Assembly: GCA_029215795.1 (NCBI GenBank)
Contig: JARDYH010000004.1
Location: forward strand, 206,688,017 to 206,752,016
DNA: 64,000 nucleotides
Source of the DNA: Anniella stebbinsi
Lineage: Eukaryota > Chordata > Lepidosauria > Squamata > Anniellidae
Direction: 5' to 3'
The notes below the pieces were generated by a model that was not told the origin of the DNA, did not search any database, and saw nothing but the letters and a program-made list of their open reading frames with translations. Of this stretch, positions 32,682 to 44,641 are shown piece by piece (the stretch's first letter is position 1; each line of letters starts with the position of its first letter). Made by a program: the position numbers and the translations under genes.

Positions 32682-32872
32682 AGGGGGCTGTGGCTCAGTG
32701 GGATAGAGGACCTGCTTTGCATACAGAGAGTTCAGCCCCCAGCATCTCCAGGTAGGGATGGAAAAAATCCTGCCTGAAAACCTGGAGGGCCCCTGCCAGT
32801 CAGTGTTGACAATTCTGAGCTAGTTGGTTCCGCGGTCTATCTCAGTCAGTCTAAGGCAGCTTCCTATGTTCC
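32682..32872 (+). mobile_element. tRNA-derived SINE, full length
   Basis: A box GGCTGTGGCTCAGTGGGAT, then TCCTGCCTGAAAACCTGG, TGCCAGTCAGTGTTGACAA and the 3' end AAGGCAGCTTCCTATGTTCC. A pol III promoter is expected from the tRNA-like head. Confidence 0.88.
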
Positions 32873-33434
32873 TAAATGTAATATCAGGCGATCATCAAAT
32901 GTGGGACTGATCCCCTGAACGAGTCCCCCTGGAACCATGTTGGTGCGCTGTGCATCAATACGCGAGGCACCTGCTTCCCTAATGGGGGAGCGATGATCAT
33001 GTACTGGTACTGTACAGAAAATGTTAATAATGGCCTTTGGAATGACATCTTGTAAAGGAACATTGATGATGATTTTAGTCGATGATACAGAGAAACGAAA
33101 GCAGGAAAGAGCCATTGAGGCACCATTCAGAAGCGTTAACTTTGGTGAATTCAGTTCATTCTCTCTGATCTTATTTTCTCGGCTTTAACCGCCTAACGTA
33201 GGATGTTGAGGCAGCAAAAGACTGATTTGCTCCATTGGAAGCACCACCTGTTATGACAAAACCCCTCAGATATCACTGATGACATTATATGAGTTCTTGT
33301 TGACTCAAAGGAAACGCTCACTGCGAATGAAACGACATTAGGGGGGATTGTGCTTTGACTGAGAATGTGCCTGTTATCAGGCCGTCCAAATCAAACTGCA
33401 GTTCCCGCAAGAACTCGGACTAGTGCAGTTTCCC

Positions 33435-33545
33435 TCAGCATGGCACCCTCCAGATGTATTGGACTACAGCTTCCATCATCCCCAGCCAGCATGGCCATTG
33501 GAATGATAGGAGCTGTAGTCTAACATGTCCAGAGGGTGCCAGGTC
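33435..33545. repeat. Palindromic ACAACTCCCATCA repeat, copy 3
   Basis: CCTCCAGATGTATTGGACTACAG at the left matches, inverted, CTGTAGTCTAACATGTCCAG at the right. Confidence 0.75.
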
Positions 33546-33765
33546 AATGAAGACTCTAATGTTAAAAGATATGGCTCCGAAAGATGTCACAGCCCAATGA
33601 ATAAAGCTGAATACCAAATTAACTGGCCTGTGACTTGGAGGATGTCTATATGCTCTGAAAGCCCTGAGGTAGCACTGTGTCAATTATCTGACACAGCACG
33701 TGCCTCGAAGCCACCATGGGGCTTTCCAGAGGAGCTCCACATTTTAAACTTACCCTGACTTTCCA

Positions 33766-33816
33766 GGATGGAGCGAGGTGAACACGGCCCTTCTGCCATC
33801 TAACCTCGCTCCATCC
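33766..33816. repeat. Perfect hairpin GGATGGAGCGAGGT / ACCTCGCTCCATCC
   Basis: 14-bp arms with a 23-bp loop; probably the core of a short palindromic transposon. Confidence 0.8.
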
Positions 33817-34302
33817 TTGATGTGGAGGGATTCCCGGATGGAAGGCAACCCGTGATTAGTCACTGTCTGCCCGGGCACAGGGTAGGGAGTGGGCTGGCAA
33901 GCTGAATGGAACGCTGCCACACTGCCTTTGGTGTGGGGATTGACCACTGCTACCCTGCAGCAGCAAAAGCGCGGGGTTCTGGAAGAAGCAACAGCAACCT
34001 GGCATATCAAGGCAGCTCCTTGGAGACTGGGAATAATTGTTCAAACAAGAGTTCTTAATTTCCACTGCTTATTTTAACAATTGCAGAAATGTGAGCCACT
34101 GGGTTCCATCTAATAGGAAGCCATTCTTGCCCAATGTAGCCCCCCCTTACCTGTCTCATGCCTTCATGCACCAGCTGCACTCTACATTGTCCTCCCCCCC
34201 GTCTTGAAATCGTCTCCTTTCACGAATGCCATTTCTTCCTCCCACTTTTAACATATTTATTCAGATAGAAACTGTCTAGAATAAGGGGGAAAGTAGTGGT
34301 GA

Positions 34303-34650
34303 TACAGAGCATCACCACATGGAGGGAAATCACATGTCCTTGCCGTCACTTCTCCGTCTGCGCATTTGTCCCTCATTACTTCCTAGAAGTAAACAACGTA
34401 CACGTGGCCCATTCAGTGGCCCGTTTTGATCACACTGCTTCTCCTGCACACAGCAGGAGATAGCAGCAACTTCCGTCTTTAAAAATAAGTTGGACTTACT
34501 GGGGTGTTTTTTTGTGGCGCGAAGAAGGCTAGAAGGGGTGGGAGGCTTGCGGGAGGCAGACGACATCGTGAGAGGGACCCGCAAAAATCTGTGAGTGCCC
34601 AGTAATGAGTGTGCAATAAAATGCTCATCTGATGGAGCTCACAATAAGTG
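34303..34650 (+). mobile_element. Short DNA transposon, GAGCTCC family, copy 3
   Basis: AGAGCATCACCACATGG at the left, then GTCCCTCATTACTTCC, CTTCTCCTGCACACAGCAGG and CTCATCTGATGGAGCTC at the right. Same order as copy 1. Confidence 0.7.
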
Positions 34651-36056
34651 TGCAAATTCCTTTGATTGATTGACTTTTGCAAAAGCAGGTGTGTTTATGT
34701 GTGCATGCATGTGCGTGTGTGCCCTTTCTTCCTGACTGATTCCTTAATGCAATCCCCTTCTCGGAGCTGCTATGAGCCCTGGAGGCATCCAAATTGGGTC
34801 TCCCCTCTCCCCATAGGATAATAGCCCCAAGGTGATGGGGTGAGTAATTTGCCTGGGAAATCAACACAGTGGAGGGGAAAGGGATAGAATCCCTCAACCT
34901 ATGGCAGTTTTTGCCAACAACAACCACATAGCAAAATAGATGTTGGGAGGTGCATTGGTGAATCTCTGGTGCATCTAGTTTGGCTATAAAATGGCAATTC
35001 TGTGCAACCCTTACTTGGGCCTAAGCTCTATTTAATGGGGACTCACTTCAGAGTAAATAAGCACATTCCATTGAAAGCAATGGCACTGAGTTGCATGTAG
35101 CATTGCCTGCTGGACAGTGGGGTGATTCAGACAAAAGGGTGAATGCCTCAACCAGGACTGGCAGGCTTCCTCTCTGGCAACCGTAGCCAGGGATGCTGAT
35201 GAGTCACCAAGCATAGAGGCTGAAGTTATTCCCTGCAGGCCTGAGGAAATTCTCTAAGGTCAGAGCTGAGTGCCATGACAGATCACTGTAAGCAAAACTG
35301 CACCTGTGTGTGGCTAAACTGTACTAACTTCAGTCTCCCGGGCTGATGATCCTGTGCCATTAATGAGCGCAAGCCTTTCACGAAGTGCGAGGAAACAAAA
35401 TGCTCTCCTGCATTTATTTAACAGTTATTCTGACATGGTGTAATTGGAGGCATATTGAAATAACCTGGTGAAGAATATTAAAAACTCAAGAAATGGGAAG
35501 GGAGCACTCTGAGAGGGAACGCCATCTGGGTGCGGAATCACCCGACACTGCTGTGCGGATTCACCTTGACGAAACAGCTTTATATTGCAAAATAGTTACC
35601 TGGCATAAATTGCACAAGGATTGGCAGATGGGGGAGGGGGGAAGGAGTGTCAATCAACTATTTTCGTAAGCAGACAGCACATTTTGCAATGGATTCTAGA
35701 TAGCATGCAAACTGAAACGGCATTAGAAAAATCTCCCTTTGCAAAACGAGAAGACATGTGAATCTATTGCATTTCATGAACCAAGGCATTCATGAACTGA
35801 GGCAAGGCAATTTTTTCATAAATGATAACCAAGGGATAATTATTCCTTCCCTCCCTCAGCTTCACAGTTGTCTCCTTGCTACATCAGGATCTGCTTAAAT
35901 GCCAGATGTTTCCACTACCAGTAAGCTTTTCTTCCAAGGATCCTGGGTGGGAATTAGGGCTGTGCTTCACCTCAGTCTCAAAACCCAAATCCGATTTGAA
36001 GCAGGCCGATTCAGCCCACCTTGGCCTAAATCTAGTTTGGGACTGGTTTCAGTGAC
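34651..36056. other. BANK1 intron, little recognised
   Basis: 35946-36056 begins TTAGGGCTGTGC and has AAATCCGATTTG, recalling the end of the foldback element at 51.4 kb. Otherwise nothing. Confidence 0.35.
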
Positions 36057-36410
36057 CTTAGCCTGTAGCAGCCAGCCAGACAGCCGCTGCCCCCCACCTG
36101 CTCACCCACCCGTGGGATTTAGCTGAGACAACCACTTGCGCCAGCGAGCTGCCTGGCCTCCTTTTTGAACTACTGTAGATCTACTGTTCTAAACTCTGGT
36201 GGCCGGAAATAGTCATTTCTGGCCACCATAGTTTACAACAGTAGATCTACAGCAGGCCAGAATGGAGTCTGGGCGACTCACTGATGGGCCCAGATGCCTC
36301 AAGTAAGTCCCGCTCACCCCCTTCCCATCTTCTGCTCCTTGCCTGCCTGCCTATGGTAAGTCCCATGGGCAGGTGGGCGAGCGGGGGGCAGTGGCTGGGA
36401 GTGAGTGGAT
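36057..36410. mobile_element. Palindromic element centred at 36.21 kb
   Basis: The inner arms TGTAGATCTACTGTTCTAAA and its inverse surround GGTGGCC..GGCCACC. The outer arms share GCCGCTGCCCCCCACCTGC and its inverse near 36370-36395. Non-coding; it probably extends left to 35946. Confidence 0.65.
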
Positions 36411-36448
36411 GGGGATACAAGAATGTGTGGATGGGGATATAATATATT

Positions 36449-36733
36449 TAGGGTGACCATTTGGAAAGGAGGACAAGGCTCCTGTATCTTTTACAGTTGT
36501 ATAGAAAATGGAATTTCAGCAGGTGTCATTGGTATGCATGTAGTACCTGGTGAAATTCCCCCTGACCAGATACAAAAGAGGGCAGGGCTCCTGCAGCTTT
36601 AACTGTTGTGATGAAGAGGGAATTTCACCAGGTGCTACATGCATACCAATGACATGCATACAGATGCTGAAATTCTTTTTCTATAAAATTGTTAAAGATA
36701 CAGGAGCCCTGTCCTCATTTCTATATGGTCACC

Positions 36734-36736
<3 letters not shown>
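36449..36736. mobile_element. hAT-like palindromic MITE, TAGGGTGACC family, copy 3
   Basis: TAGGGTGACCATTTGG at left, TATGGTCACCCTA at right, four-module interior with one internal deletion. Flanked by AT-rich sequence, so a duplication cannot be judged. Confidence 0.82.

Positions 36737-36777
<41 letters not shown>
36737..36777. repeat. (AT)n microsatellite
   Basis: About 20 AT units directly at the right end of the MITE. Confidence 0.95.
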
Positions 36778-36780
<3 letters not shown>

Positions 36781-37169
36781 ATATTCATCAGGCATTCAAC
36801 AGGGTTGGGAAACCTCAGGCTTGTGGGCCAAATCTGGCCTTCTGAAATTCCCCAGTAGGCCACCCCCTCATTTTTGGCCACACCAATTTCTTCTGACCAC
36901 CAATCAGTTGTGGTTTTCCAGCTTTTTACTCCCCTCCCCATTGTAAAAGGCTGAAATGACTCTTCTAAGGATTAGTTACAGTCACTAAGAGATCTAAACT
37001 AAAATGAGTTGGTATTTTCGGTATTTTGGCCCTTTTGTCTTTGGCCCCACCCACCATTGCAATGCAGCTCTTGAGAATTTTTCTGAAATCGAATTCGGCT
37101 CTCAGGCTGAAAGAAGTTTCCCTTCCTATTAAGGGGGCCTTCTGAAGACTGAATGCCAACAAGCCTTAC
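36778..37169. other. BANK1 intron, nothing recognised
   Basis: No repeat family recognised. Confidence 0.4.
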
Positions 37170-37424
37170 CTTGTGCTATGAAAGGTGTATTCTCCTCTTT
37201 CATAGGAGCCAACAAAGGACGAGGGGCAGGGGCTGGTGGCCGGTTCATAATAAAGGATCGACCATCTTTTCTTCGCTCTTGAATTGCATTAGCAAAAATC
37301 ATATCATACACGCCGTCATGCAACAGAGCACAAGTGTATGGGTCTTCCATTTCATCATCATCGCCTTCTTTCTGGTCTCCATTTATTTCTTTGGTTTCCT
37401 TTTGGTCTGTCAGTGGTTCCCAGG
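37170..37424 (-). CDS. BANK1: BANK1 exon with tyrosine and proline-rich motifs
   Basis: 255 nt, acceptor TATGTTTTGCAG, donor GTAAGG, phase 1 to phase 1. Encodes 84 full codons: an acidic stretch (NGDQKEGDDDEMEDPYT), a tyrosine site (DGVYDMIF), QERRKDGRSFIMNRPPAPAPRP (PxxP ligand) and KEENTPFIAQ. The acidic-DPYT, YDMI and RPPAP-PRP order is the hallmark of the BANK1 region thought to bind SH2 and SH3 proteins. No internal stop. Confidence 0.93.
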
Positions 37425-37588
37425 CTGCAAAACATATACAAATGGCACCTTCATGATCTAGACTCCAAAGTGAATGAAAACATTGGCATAAGCCTGCTAA
37501 TAGCAATATTCGTAAACAAAGAAACAAACAAAATGCTCTGCAAACTGTCTACCAGGAAACACACACGTGCGCATACACACACACACAT

Positions 37589-37619
<31 letters not shown>

Positions 37620-38100
37620 TATAATTCTAAATTTGGAGATCCAAATCTGTGTTTATTCCCGTAAGGCCATTATCACCTTCAGTTTATATTAGAGACAAAA
37701 TGGGTTTTATAAACCATACAAATTCATTGGGAAAATGTGTTTTGAACAGTCAAAGTGCAATATAAATGCAAAGTGCCATTATTATGGCTTCCTCACCATG
37801 TTTTAGTGGCTTTTTTTTTTTAATGTGTTGGTTCTAAGTAAAGATGTCTGCCGCCGGGAAATCCAGTTTTTTTAAAAAAAAACTCTACAGAGTATGACTC
37901 GATTTGCATTTGCAAGATGGCCTGCCGGCTTTCCCCTGAAATCTGAGACCATTTTTTTTGGTGTATTATTTTTCTCTCGAGTTCCTCAATGTGTGCAAAT
38001 TTCTGAACAGTTTGCTTGGGTGTGGTAGTACTTTGCGCAAATTGCTCAGACATTTGTGCAAATTGCTTGGAAATTTGTGCAAATTGTAAACCTTGTAAAT
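37425..38100. other. BANK1 intron with CA microsatellite
   Basis: (CA)n/(CACG)n array at 37557-37622; no other feature. Confidence 0.6.
37557..37622. repeat. (CA)n with CACG variants
   Basis: Imperfect CA array with interspersed GCACGCACG units. Confidence 0.9.
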
Positions 38101-38652
38101 TGTAGGTTCGAACATATAAGACCTACTCTGGCCCGCTTGCATTGGCTGCCTGTATGTTTCCGAGCCCGGTTCAAGGTGCTGGTTTTAACCTATAAAGCCT
38201 TACACGGCTTGGGACCACAATACCTGATGGAACGCCTTTCCCGACATGAACCTACCCGAACACTACGTTCAACATCTAAGGCCCTCCTCCGAGTGCCTCC
38301 TCCGAGGGAAGCTCGGAGGTCGGCAACAAGAGAGAGGGCCTTCTCTGTGGTGGCTCCCCAATTGTGGAACGATCTCCCCGACGAGGCCCGCCTGGCGCCA
38401 ACATTGTTATCTTTTCGGCGCCAGGTCAAGACTTTCCTCTTCTCTCAGGCATTTGGCAATATCTGAGGAGCCTGGGTTTGTTTTGTTTTGTTTTTGTAGT
38501 TTTTTGAAGTGTTGAAGTGGTTTTTAAAAGTATAGATTGTGTGTATGTTGTATGTTTTTGCTGTTTTAATTTTTGTATATTGTTTTTAATTGTTTTTAAT
38601 CCTATGTAAACCGCCCAGAGAGCTTCGGCTATGGGGCGGTATACAAATGTAA

Positions 38653-38683
<31 letters not shown>

Positions 38684-38685
38684 AA
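38101..38685 (+). mobile_element. L2/CR1-type LINE, 3' end
   Basis: The frame to 38466 reads LHWLPVCFRARFKVLVLTYK, then LHGLGPQYLMERL, RERAFSVVAPQLWNDLP and FRRQVKTFLFSQAF. The 3' hairpin (CCGCCCAGAGAGCTTCGGCT) and AAAT tail follow. Heavily 5'-truncated but with an undamaged frame. Confidence 0.88.
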
Positions 38686-41023
38686 TGGCAGCAAACGCCC
38701 AGAAAATCCATAAACTGGCCTGACTCTCCACAGGCTGAGTTTGGTGCTGCAGTGGGACCCAGAATGAAGTCCAGGGAGCCAAACCTAGGCAAACTAGTTG
38801 AGGTCCAACCCCCGAACTGAACCGTTTAACTGAATTGTGCATTTCCCATCAGCCTGAGGACATTCCAGTGGCCTTCTTCTGGGTGTTCCACCATCAGGGG
38901 TGAGGTGGGTGGTGACTGCTGAGAGGGCGTAGTATCCACCCTCTGAAATGCTCTCCCCAGGGAGCCTCCCCTGGTACCTACTATGATGTACTTTTAGTAC
39001 CAGGCAATTCATTACCTTTTTGTTTCCCCAGGCTTTTTAATCTCTGACATGACTGTTTTAATGCTGCTATTATCTACTGTTTTATTTTTGCCTGTTATTT
39101 GATGTTTTAAAAATCACTGTTTTAACATTGGAAGCTGACCTGGAAATATTTATATTATATTCAGAGCTATAAATCCACAGTCTTTATATTCTGAGAGGGA
39201 AGCCTTGGTTACCATACCATGGCCTACTGATGTTTACTTGGTCATGGTGTAGAGGAAAATCTGTGTTCTGGCTTGTGTGGATAGGCTCTATGGAAACATG
39301 ATACTCGCCTCTTCAGACAGTCACCCTCTATGAGTAGAGAGCAAATAACACAATGAGGGAGAGGGACCAGGCTGGAGTATTCCATCTCCTCACACGTTTG
39401 CCCTATTCAGGTTTAGAATGCCTGAACAGGGCTATCGTGTGGACTGCTTCCACCAACAACTGAAGACATATCTGGTTTACCTGGGTATTTTCCTGACCAC
39501 TAGCATTGTCAGCTACTCTTGATTATTTTAGTGAGATATTTTGTTGTTTTATTGATTGGTTTTTTATTGTATTTTATTATGATTTGTGAACTGATTTTTT
39601 TAAAAGAAGAGAATGAAAGGTAATATAACTTCCCCTGAAATAATAAATACAATTTCTGAAAACCAGAATCATATTTACAAACATCTACGTAAATAATGCC
39701 ACCTGCAGAAGTGTGGCACAGTCACTGAAGTTATAAGATTTGTCTCATCTGAACTAGGACTGGATTTCAACTGCCGAAGGGCTACTTAATGTGAGAGAGT
39801 TTCTACACAGAAAGTGTAGTGTGGAATGTTTCTGTCAACAGCTTAAGACACAATTGTTTGCTTGGGTGTTTCCTTGACCATTTTAGGGAGCAATCCTATG
39901 TATCCTAGATTATCATTTGGGGGAGAAGGGATTGTTTGTTTCCTGGATCTGAGCTCAAAGATCCATGTATTTCCATGTAATAAATATCACAAAACTCATC
40001 TGTAGATTGTTAGATAGGTATTGGTGATATCTTGTCCTCTATACTTTCTGTTTTGAAGGATGTACACCTAGTTTGTGGCTTGCAATCTGAGGATAACAAT
40101 ACTGACCTACAGTACATGGTTATTGTGAGGATATCTGTGGGCCCCAGCAATTTTCTGAGGATGCTGGGTGATGACAACAGCTGTTGTTGTTGTTGTTATT
40201 ATTATTATTGTAAAGCCCATGTTGCCAGGGGCACTAGTAGTCCTGCTTCTTTTCTGATTTTTTGCTCCCCTGTCCCCTTACTATAGAGGGGCTAATGAAT
40301 AATGCAAATGTAGCTCATGCATATTGAATCCCTCCTCTGAAATTTGCATGTGGTGTGGCTCCTCCCCTCCCTCATGTGCCTGGTTTGGCTCCCTGCATCC
40401 CTTTCCCTCTCCTTGCTCATGGTGACAGCCTAATTATGCAACTGCACCCGGGCCCTGCTTTGCGCCACACTGATTGGCTGAACAGGGCTATCTGTCATCC
40501 CATTTGCAGAGGGTCTGCCCTGCCTTTTTGGCACAGAGGAAATTAATTGCTATTAAAGCCTGAGCTTTGAACTTTTTTGAACTTCCAAAATTTCCTGCAT
40601 GTCTACACTGCTCCAACTTCAGTTTTTTTAAAGTTTTTTTTTGCAAAATCGGACTGCTGGATCTCGAGTTATAAGCCTTGCAGTACCGTATTCTTATATA
40701 AGACTCATCATCACCATCATCATTTAGATTGGTTTACCGATGCAGCTATTGTTAATGCAAATATTGGCAAACATATTTCTGTCTAAATTCAATCAAGCCT
40801 CCACTCTTGAGAGGAGCAATAGCAAGTTACCTGCCTCTCAGGTAAAGTGATACCAGGCTATCACCTTCTTTACAGTCTTGTCTCTGGATCCAGCTGGCAG
40901 AATCAATCCTACATCCGTCCCCACTGTTTCCTCCGGATCTGTGTTCTAAGAAACCTGTTGCTGTTATCCCAACTATGTTAGTTTTCTGGTTTCTGAACAC
41001 CCATGGGGGGGACTCATACCATT
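38686..41023. other. BANK1 intron, nothing recognised
   Basis: Short TGTTGTTGTTATTATT run at 40184-40208. No exon or repeat family recognised. Confidence 0.4.
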
Positions 41024-41235
41024 GGGAGCCTGTGTGGTGCAGTGGTTAGAATGTTGGACTGGGGCTCCAGAGATCAGGGGTTCTAGTCTCCATTCACCCA
41101 TGAAACTCACTGGGTGACTTTGGGTCAGTCCCTGACTCTCAGCCTAACATACTTCATCCTGTTGTTGTCAGGATAAAACAAAGAGGAGGAAGACCATGTA
41201 AGCCACCTTGGGTTCCTTGCGAGAGGAAAAATTAA
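41024..41235 (+). mobile_element. tRNA-derived SINE, second family
   Basis: Head GTGTGGTGCAGTGGTTAGAA (A box), then ACTGGGTGACTTTGGGTCAG, CTCTCAGCCTAACATAC and GCCACCTTGGGTTCCTTG, ending in A-rich sequence. Related pieces at 22.5 and 60.8 kb. Confidence 0.82.
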
Positions 41236-42705
41236 TAAAAAACGTATAACTACTAATTCTGTTGGAGCCTGTTATTATAAAAGTGTTTAAAGAAACACAT
41301 TATTTTCTCAGGGATATTTCCTTTATCACAATTAACAAAAGCTATTTTTAAAAAAAATCAATTTCATTAGGTTAAAAACAATTGCAATATAGTGTTTCGT
41401 ATGAAGAGCAGCCTGTTCTTTTGTTGCTGTTGTCATCCCAACTATGTCAGATTTTTGGTCCCTGAACTTCCATAGGGGGCACTCACGTCCCTGGCAAATG
41501 AATCTTTCCCTGGAAGGGAGGGGCTTGATTCCAGATTGCTTTTTAGCTATTCTTCTGCAGTACCTGCATTAAACGGCTCTCTAAAGGATGTGGAAGGATG
41601 ACTCATTACAGTTTCTCTTTGAAAAGAAACTATCATCCCCTCCCAAAGATGAAACCAACCTAATACTTCATGGAAACCCAGCACAATTAAACTGAAAGAT
41701 TCATGCAGAAAGTGCCTCAGAGCGATTCTGCTTCATCCCCAGGATATTAACTGGCACTGCCTAGCATCGCTGTGCGCGTCTGCTTATGGACAAATTCATG
41801 ATGCAGTAGAATTATTCATGCGTGACATAGCCATGCTCCAATTCAGCAAGCCGTTCCAGACTCTTTCCAATAAATCCTTTGATCACTTCTCCATTGGTGC
41901 AGGAAGCTCTTGCGGGACTGGCATTTTCCAAGACACAACCACACAAAAGGTGGTTTGGAGTTCGGACTCTGGAGTGCTCTGCCTTGCAGGAGAGTGGTGT
42001 GTTTATCATGTGAATCACAGCCCTTTTTAGTTTTCAGCAGATGAAAGAGCACTAATTTTGTGGCCACAAATTGAGCTACACAACAAAGTTATAGCGGTTT
42101 CATACCAGTTAACTGCCATGGTTCCCCCCCCCCCCCCGAGAATCTTGGGAATTGTAGTTTGATGAGGATATTCGGCATGGCTTTGCTATTCATGGTGCAG
42201 AGTGGGGGCAAGAGCGTGACTTGCATCCACACCCACCTGGCATGCCTGTCCTGCCATTGCTGCATTACTATGCAGGGACAGCATATTCTCTGTGAGTGTC
42301 TTTAAGGTGCTACAGAACTCTTGGTTGTTTGTGCTGCAAGTGACTAACATAGTGACCACACTGGGATCCTATAAGAGTTTTTTTGGGGTCAGGAAGTACC
42401 TTTGTCTGTACATATATCCCCAGTTTGTATACGAAGCAGCTTCTGTTATTGAAAAGAACAGGTCTCCTCTGCTTAGGAAAAGCAAAATAAAATAATAGCA
42501 ACCCAAATAATTGCAATTGATATATAATGTTTGGAAGGAATAAATAGGTTTTACTTTTGGGATTAAGGTCCATTTGATGGGCACTGCCAGGATGGGAAGA
42601 AATGCCCCCCTCCCCAACTGTGATCAAATTAATAAGTGCTCCTGGATTTTTCTTCCTTATGCTGAAGGAATGTCCTTATACACTAGAAATATCCTTATAT
42701 TACAT
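41236..42705. other. BANK1 intron, nothing recognised
   Basis: A GAATTGTAGTTTGA-type fragment next to a C run near 42125 may be a degraded palindromic repeat. Otherwise nothing. Confidence 0.4.
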
Positions 42706-42985
42706 ACGAATATAAGAAGAGCTATGCTGGATCAGACCAAGGGACCACATAATCCAGCATTCTGTTCACACAGTGGCCAAACAGTGGCCCAGAGGAAACC
42801 CACCAGCAGGAGACTAATGCAATAGCACCCTCCCATCCATGTGCCACAGCAACTGGTGTACATAAGCATACTGCCTCTGATACTGGAGGTAGAATATAGC
42901 CGTCAGGACTGGTACCCATGGATAGCCTTTTCCTCCATGAATTTGTTCAATCCCCTTTTAAAGCCAAAGTGGTGGTCATAACTAC
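42706..42985 (-). mobile_element. CR1-like LINE 3' end
   Basis: Plus strand AATATAAGAAGAGCTATGCTG, GATCAGACCAAGG, ATTCTGTTCACACAGTGGCC and TACTGGAGGTAGAATATAGCC is the inverse of the family at 25.2 kb. Confidence 0.7.
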
Positions 42986-43769
42986 GTCTTACAGGTATAT
43001 CCAGACTCAATGTGAGCACCTTGCATACTCGGACAATTATTCAGGCACTTGTGCTGCAACAGAGCCCCCTAGGACTGAAACTGCCACTCCTGCCTTCATT
43101 GGGACCGGCACTGTGGAGCTGAGTAGCTGCTTGGCTGGCTATGCTAAACATTGGGTGACCGCCATCTTATATCTCCCAAAATGCAATGCCTGACATTGGT
43201 GTCACGCTTCGCCTTTGGGCAACTATAAGATGGTGACTGCCCAGCATCAACCAACTGCTTGGCTTCCATCCAGAAGCACCATCTTCGATGGGGAAGCATG
43301 TCCAAGGGGAAGGGGGAGTGAATGAGCCCCTCTGCAGTGCTGCTGGAGGACTCTACAGATGCCTAAATGGTGGCAATGCCTGGTGACCCAAATTGCCACT
43401 GAGAACCCAGTAAACTTTTGCACCAGCTCTGGGCATACCTGATGCAGCTCAGATCACTGTCATGGCACACCACAGCCTTGTCAATCTGGGTGAATCCATT
43501 AATGGTGCAAAGGATGGCTGATCCTGCCTCAGTTAAAAGATCTGGCCAATTGCCTTTGCAGAGTCCCTGGGCTGGTTTAAGCATGCATGTCCATATCACT
43601 AGATTCCTCATAATCTATTTAGTCATAAGCAACACATAATTCTTCTCAGTTGAAACAATGAGCTGCCCCCTCTGGAAAACATGAGTTTGGGTAAAATGCT
43701 AGCTGTGGTGGTTAAAACTGCAGTCCAATACACATTTCCCTGGGAAGTAAGCTCCACTGAAAACAATGA
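42986..43769. other. BANK1 intron, nothing recognised
   Basis: No exon or repeat family recognised. Confidence 0.4.
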
Positions 43770-43925
43770 GGTTTAGGCCAGATCTACACCAAGAAGGATA
43801 TAGAGGTATGAAAGCGGTATATAAAAGGCAGGAGCCACACTTCTGCTTTATAGCAATATTGCAGTGTACTGACAACCTTTGGGGCCCATTGACACATATC
43901 ATATACCATTATATCCAGCTTGGCC
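43770..43925. mobile_element. Palindromic MITE, ATCTACACC family, copy 3
   Basis: GGCCAGATCTACACCAAG, then GAAAGCGGTATATAAAAGGC and GGGGCCCATTGACACATA; ends TATATCCAGCTTGG, the inverse of the AAGCAGGATAT segment. Confidence 0.65.
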
Positions 43926-44329
43926 TTACTTATGAGAATGCATGTATAAGATTTGCATTGTAAACCAGGATAACTCACTGGCAGTACATTCAAATCATGG
44001 GTTGGTGCTATGAGCAATGAATAATGAACATGCATGGGCCTGATTTCAATGAATATAGTTTGCATCTTATGACTTTGGGACAAGCAAGTCATGGAGGGAA
44101 CTTTAATGCTCAGCCAAATATATTATTGATCCCCAGCCCCCGCAACAACACTGTGCATGATATATCAATATAATTCCCATGGGTGCCGGAAACAACTTCT
44201 ATTATGTAAATTGACGCTGTGTTTCCCATGCTAATGCAAGGTCATCCTCTGATTCTCTTAATTTTAAAAAAGTATCTCGCAGGTTATGTGATAATATGAT
44301 GCTACCATGAACATTTTGGAAAAATGTAC
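43926..44329. other. BANK1 intron, nothing recognised
   Basis: Intron directly 3' of the exon at 44330; no repeat family recognised. Confidence 0.4.
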
Positions 44330-44641
44330 CTGGGGACAAGTACAACATTTCATTCTGTCTTGTGGTGGTAGGTTGAATTCGGGGTGGTAAAGGTGGCCTA
44401 TCATCATAGCTCTCATCTCTGCTGTTTGCTTTGGAGGCCTCCTTGGTGATGTTCTCATACAACTGCTCATCATGATCACCCAAGTAACGTTGATTTTCCT
44501 CTAATTTATTTCCTTCTTCTTTTGCTTTTTTCTCTACCACTCGTTCCAGTTCATCTCCTTTCCCCTCTTCCTCATTGTCCGTTCCTCCATTCTTCTGGAT
44601 TTTCAAACAGGCTCTAGGCTGTTCTCTTGTGCTTGGCCTGC
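44330..44641 (-). CDS. BANK1: BANK1 exon with charged helix, YENI and RPPLPPR
   Basis: 312 nt, acceptor CAACATTAACAG, donor GTACAT, phase 1 to phase 1, no internal stop. Begins RPSTREQPRACLKIQ, then a highly charged Glu/Lys helix (NEEEGKGDELERVVEKK), YLGDHDEQLYENI (a YxNI-type phosphotyrosine motif), SYDDRPPLPPR (SH3 ligand) and NEMLYLSP. RPPLPP is shared with mammalian BANK1, where it precedes the acidic-DPYT block, as here. In mammals the charged Glu/Lys run lies after rather than before it, so this part has diverged or rearranged. A nearer AG (before CCTGTTTG) is also in phase and cannot be excluded. Confidence 0.85.

Larger units (their letters stand above)
32873..34302. other. BANK1 intron with two small palindromes
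   Basis: Includes the ACAACTCCCATCA-type repeat at 33435-33545 and a perfect 14-bp-arm hairpin at 33766-33816. Nothing else. Confidence 0.45.

Noticed and set aside
37557..37622. CRISPR-like direct repeats
   Set aside because: A CA/CACG microsatellite in a vertebrate intron, with no spacers.
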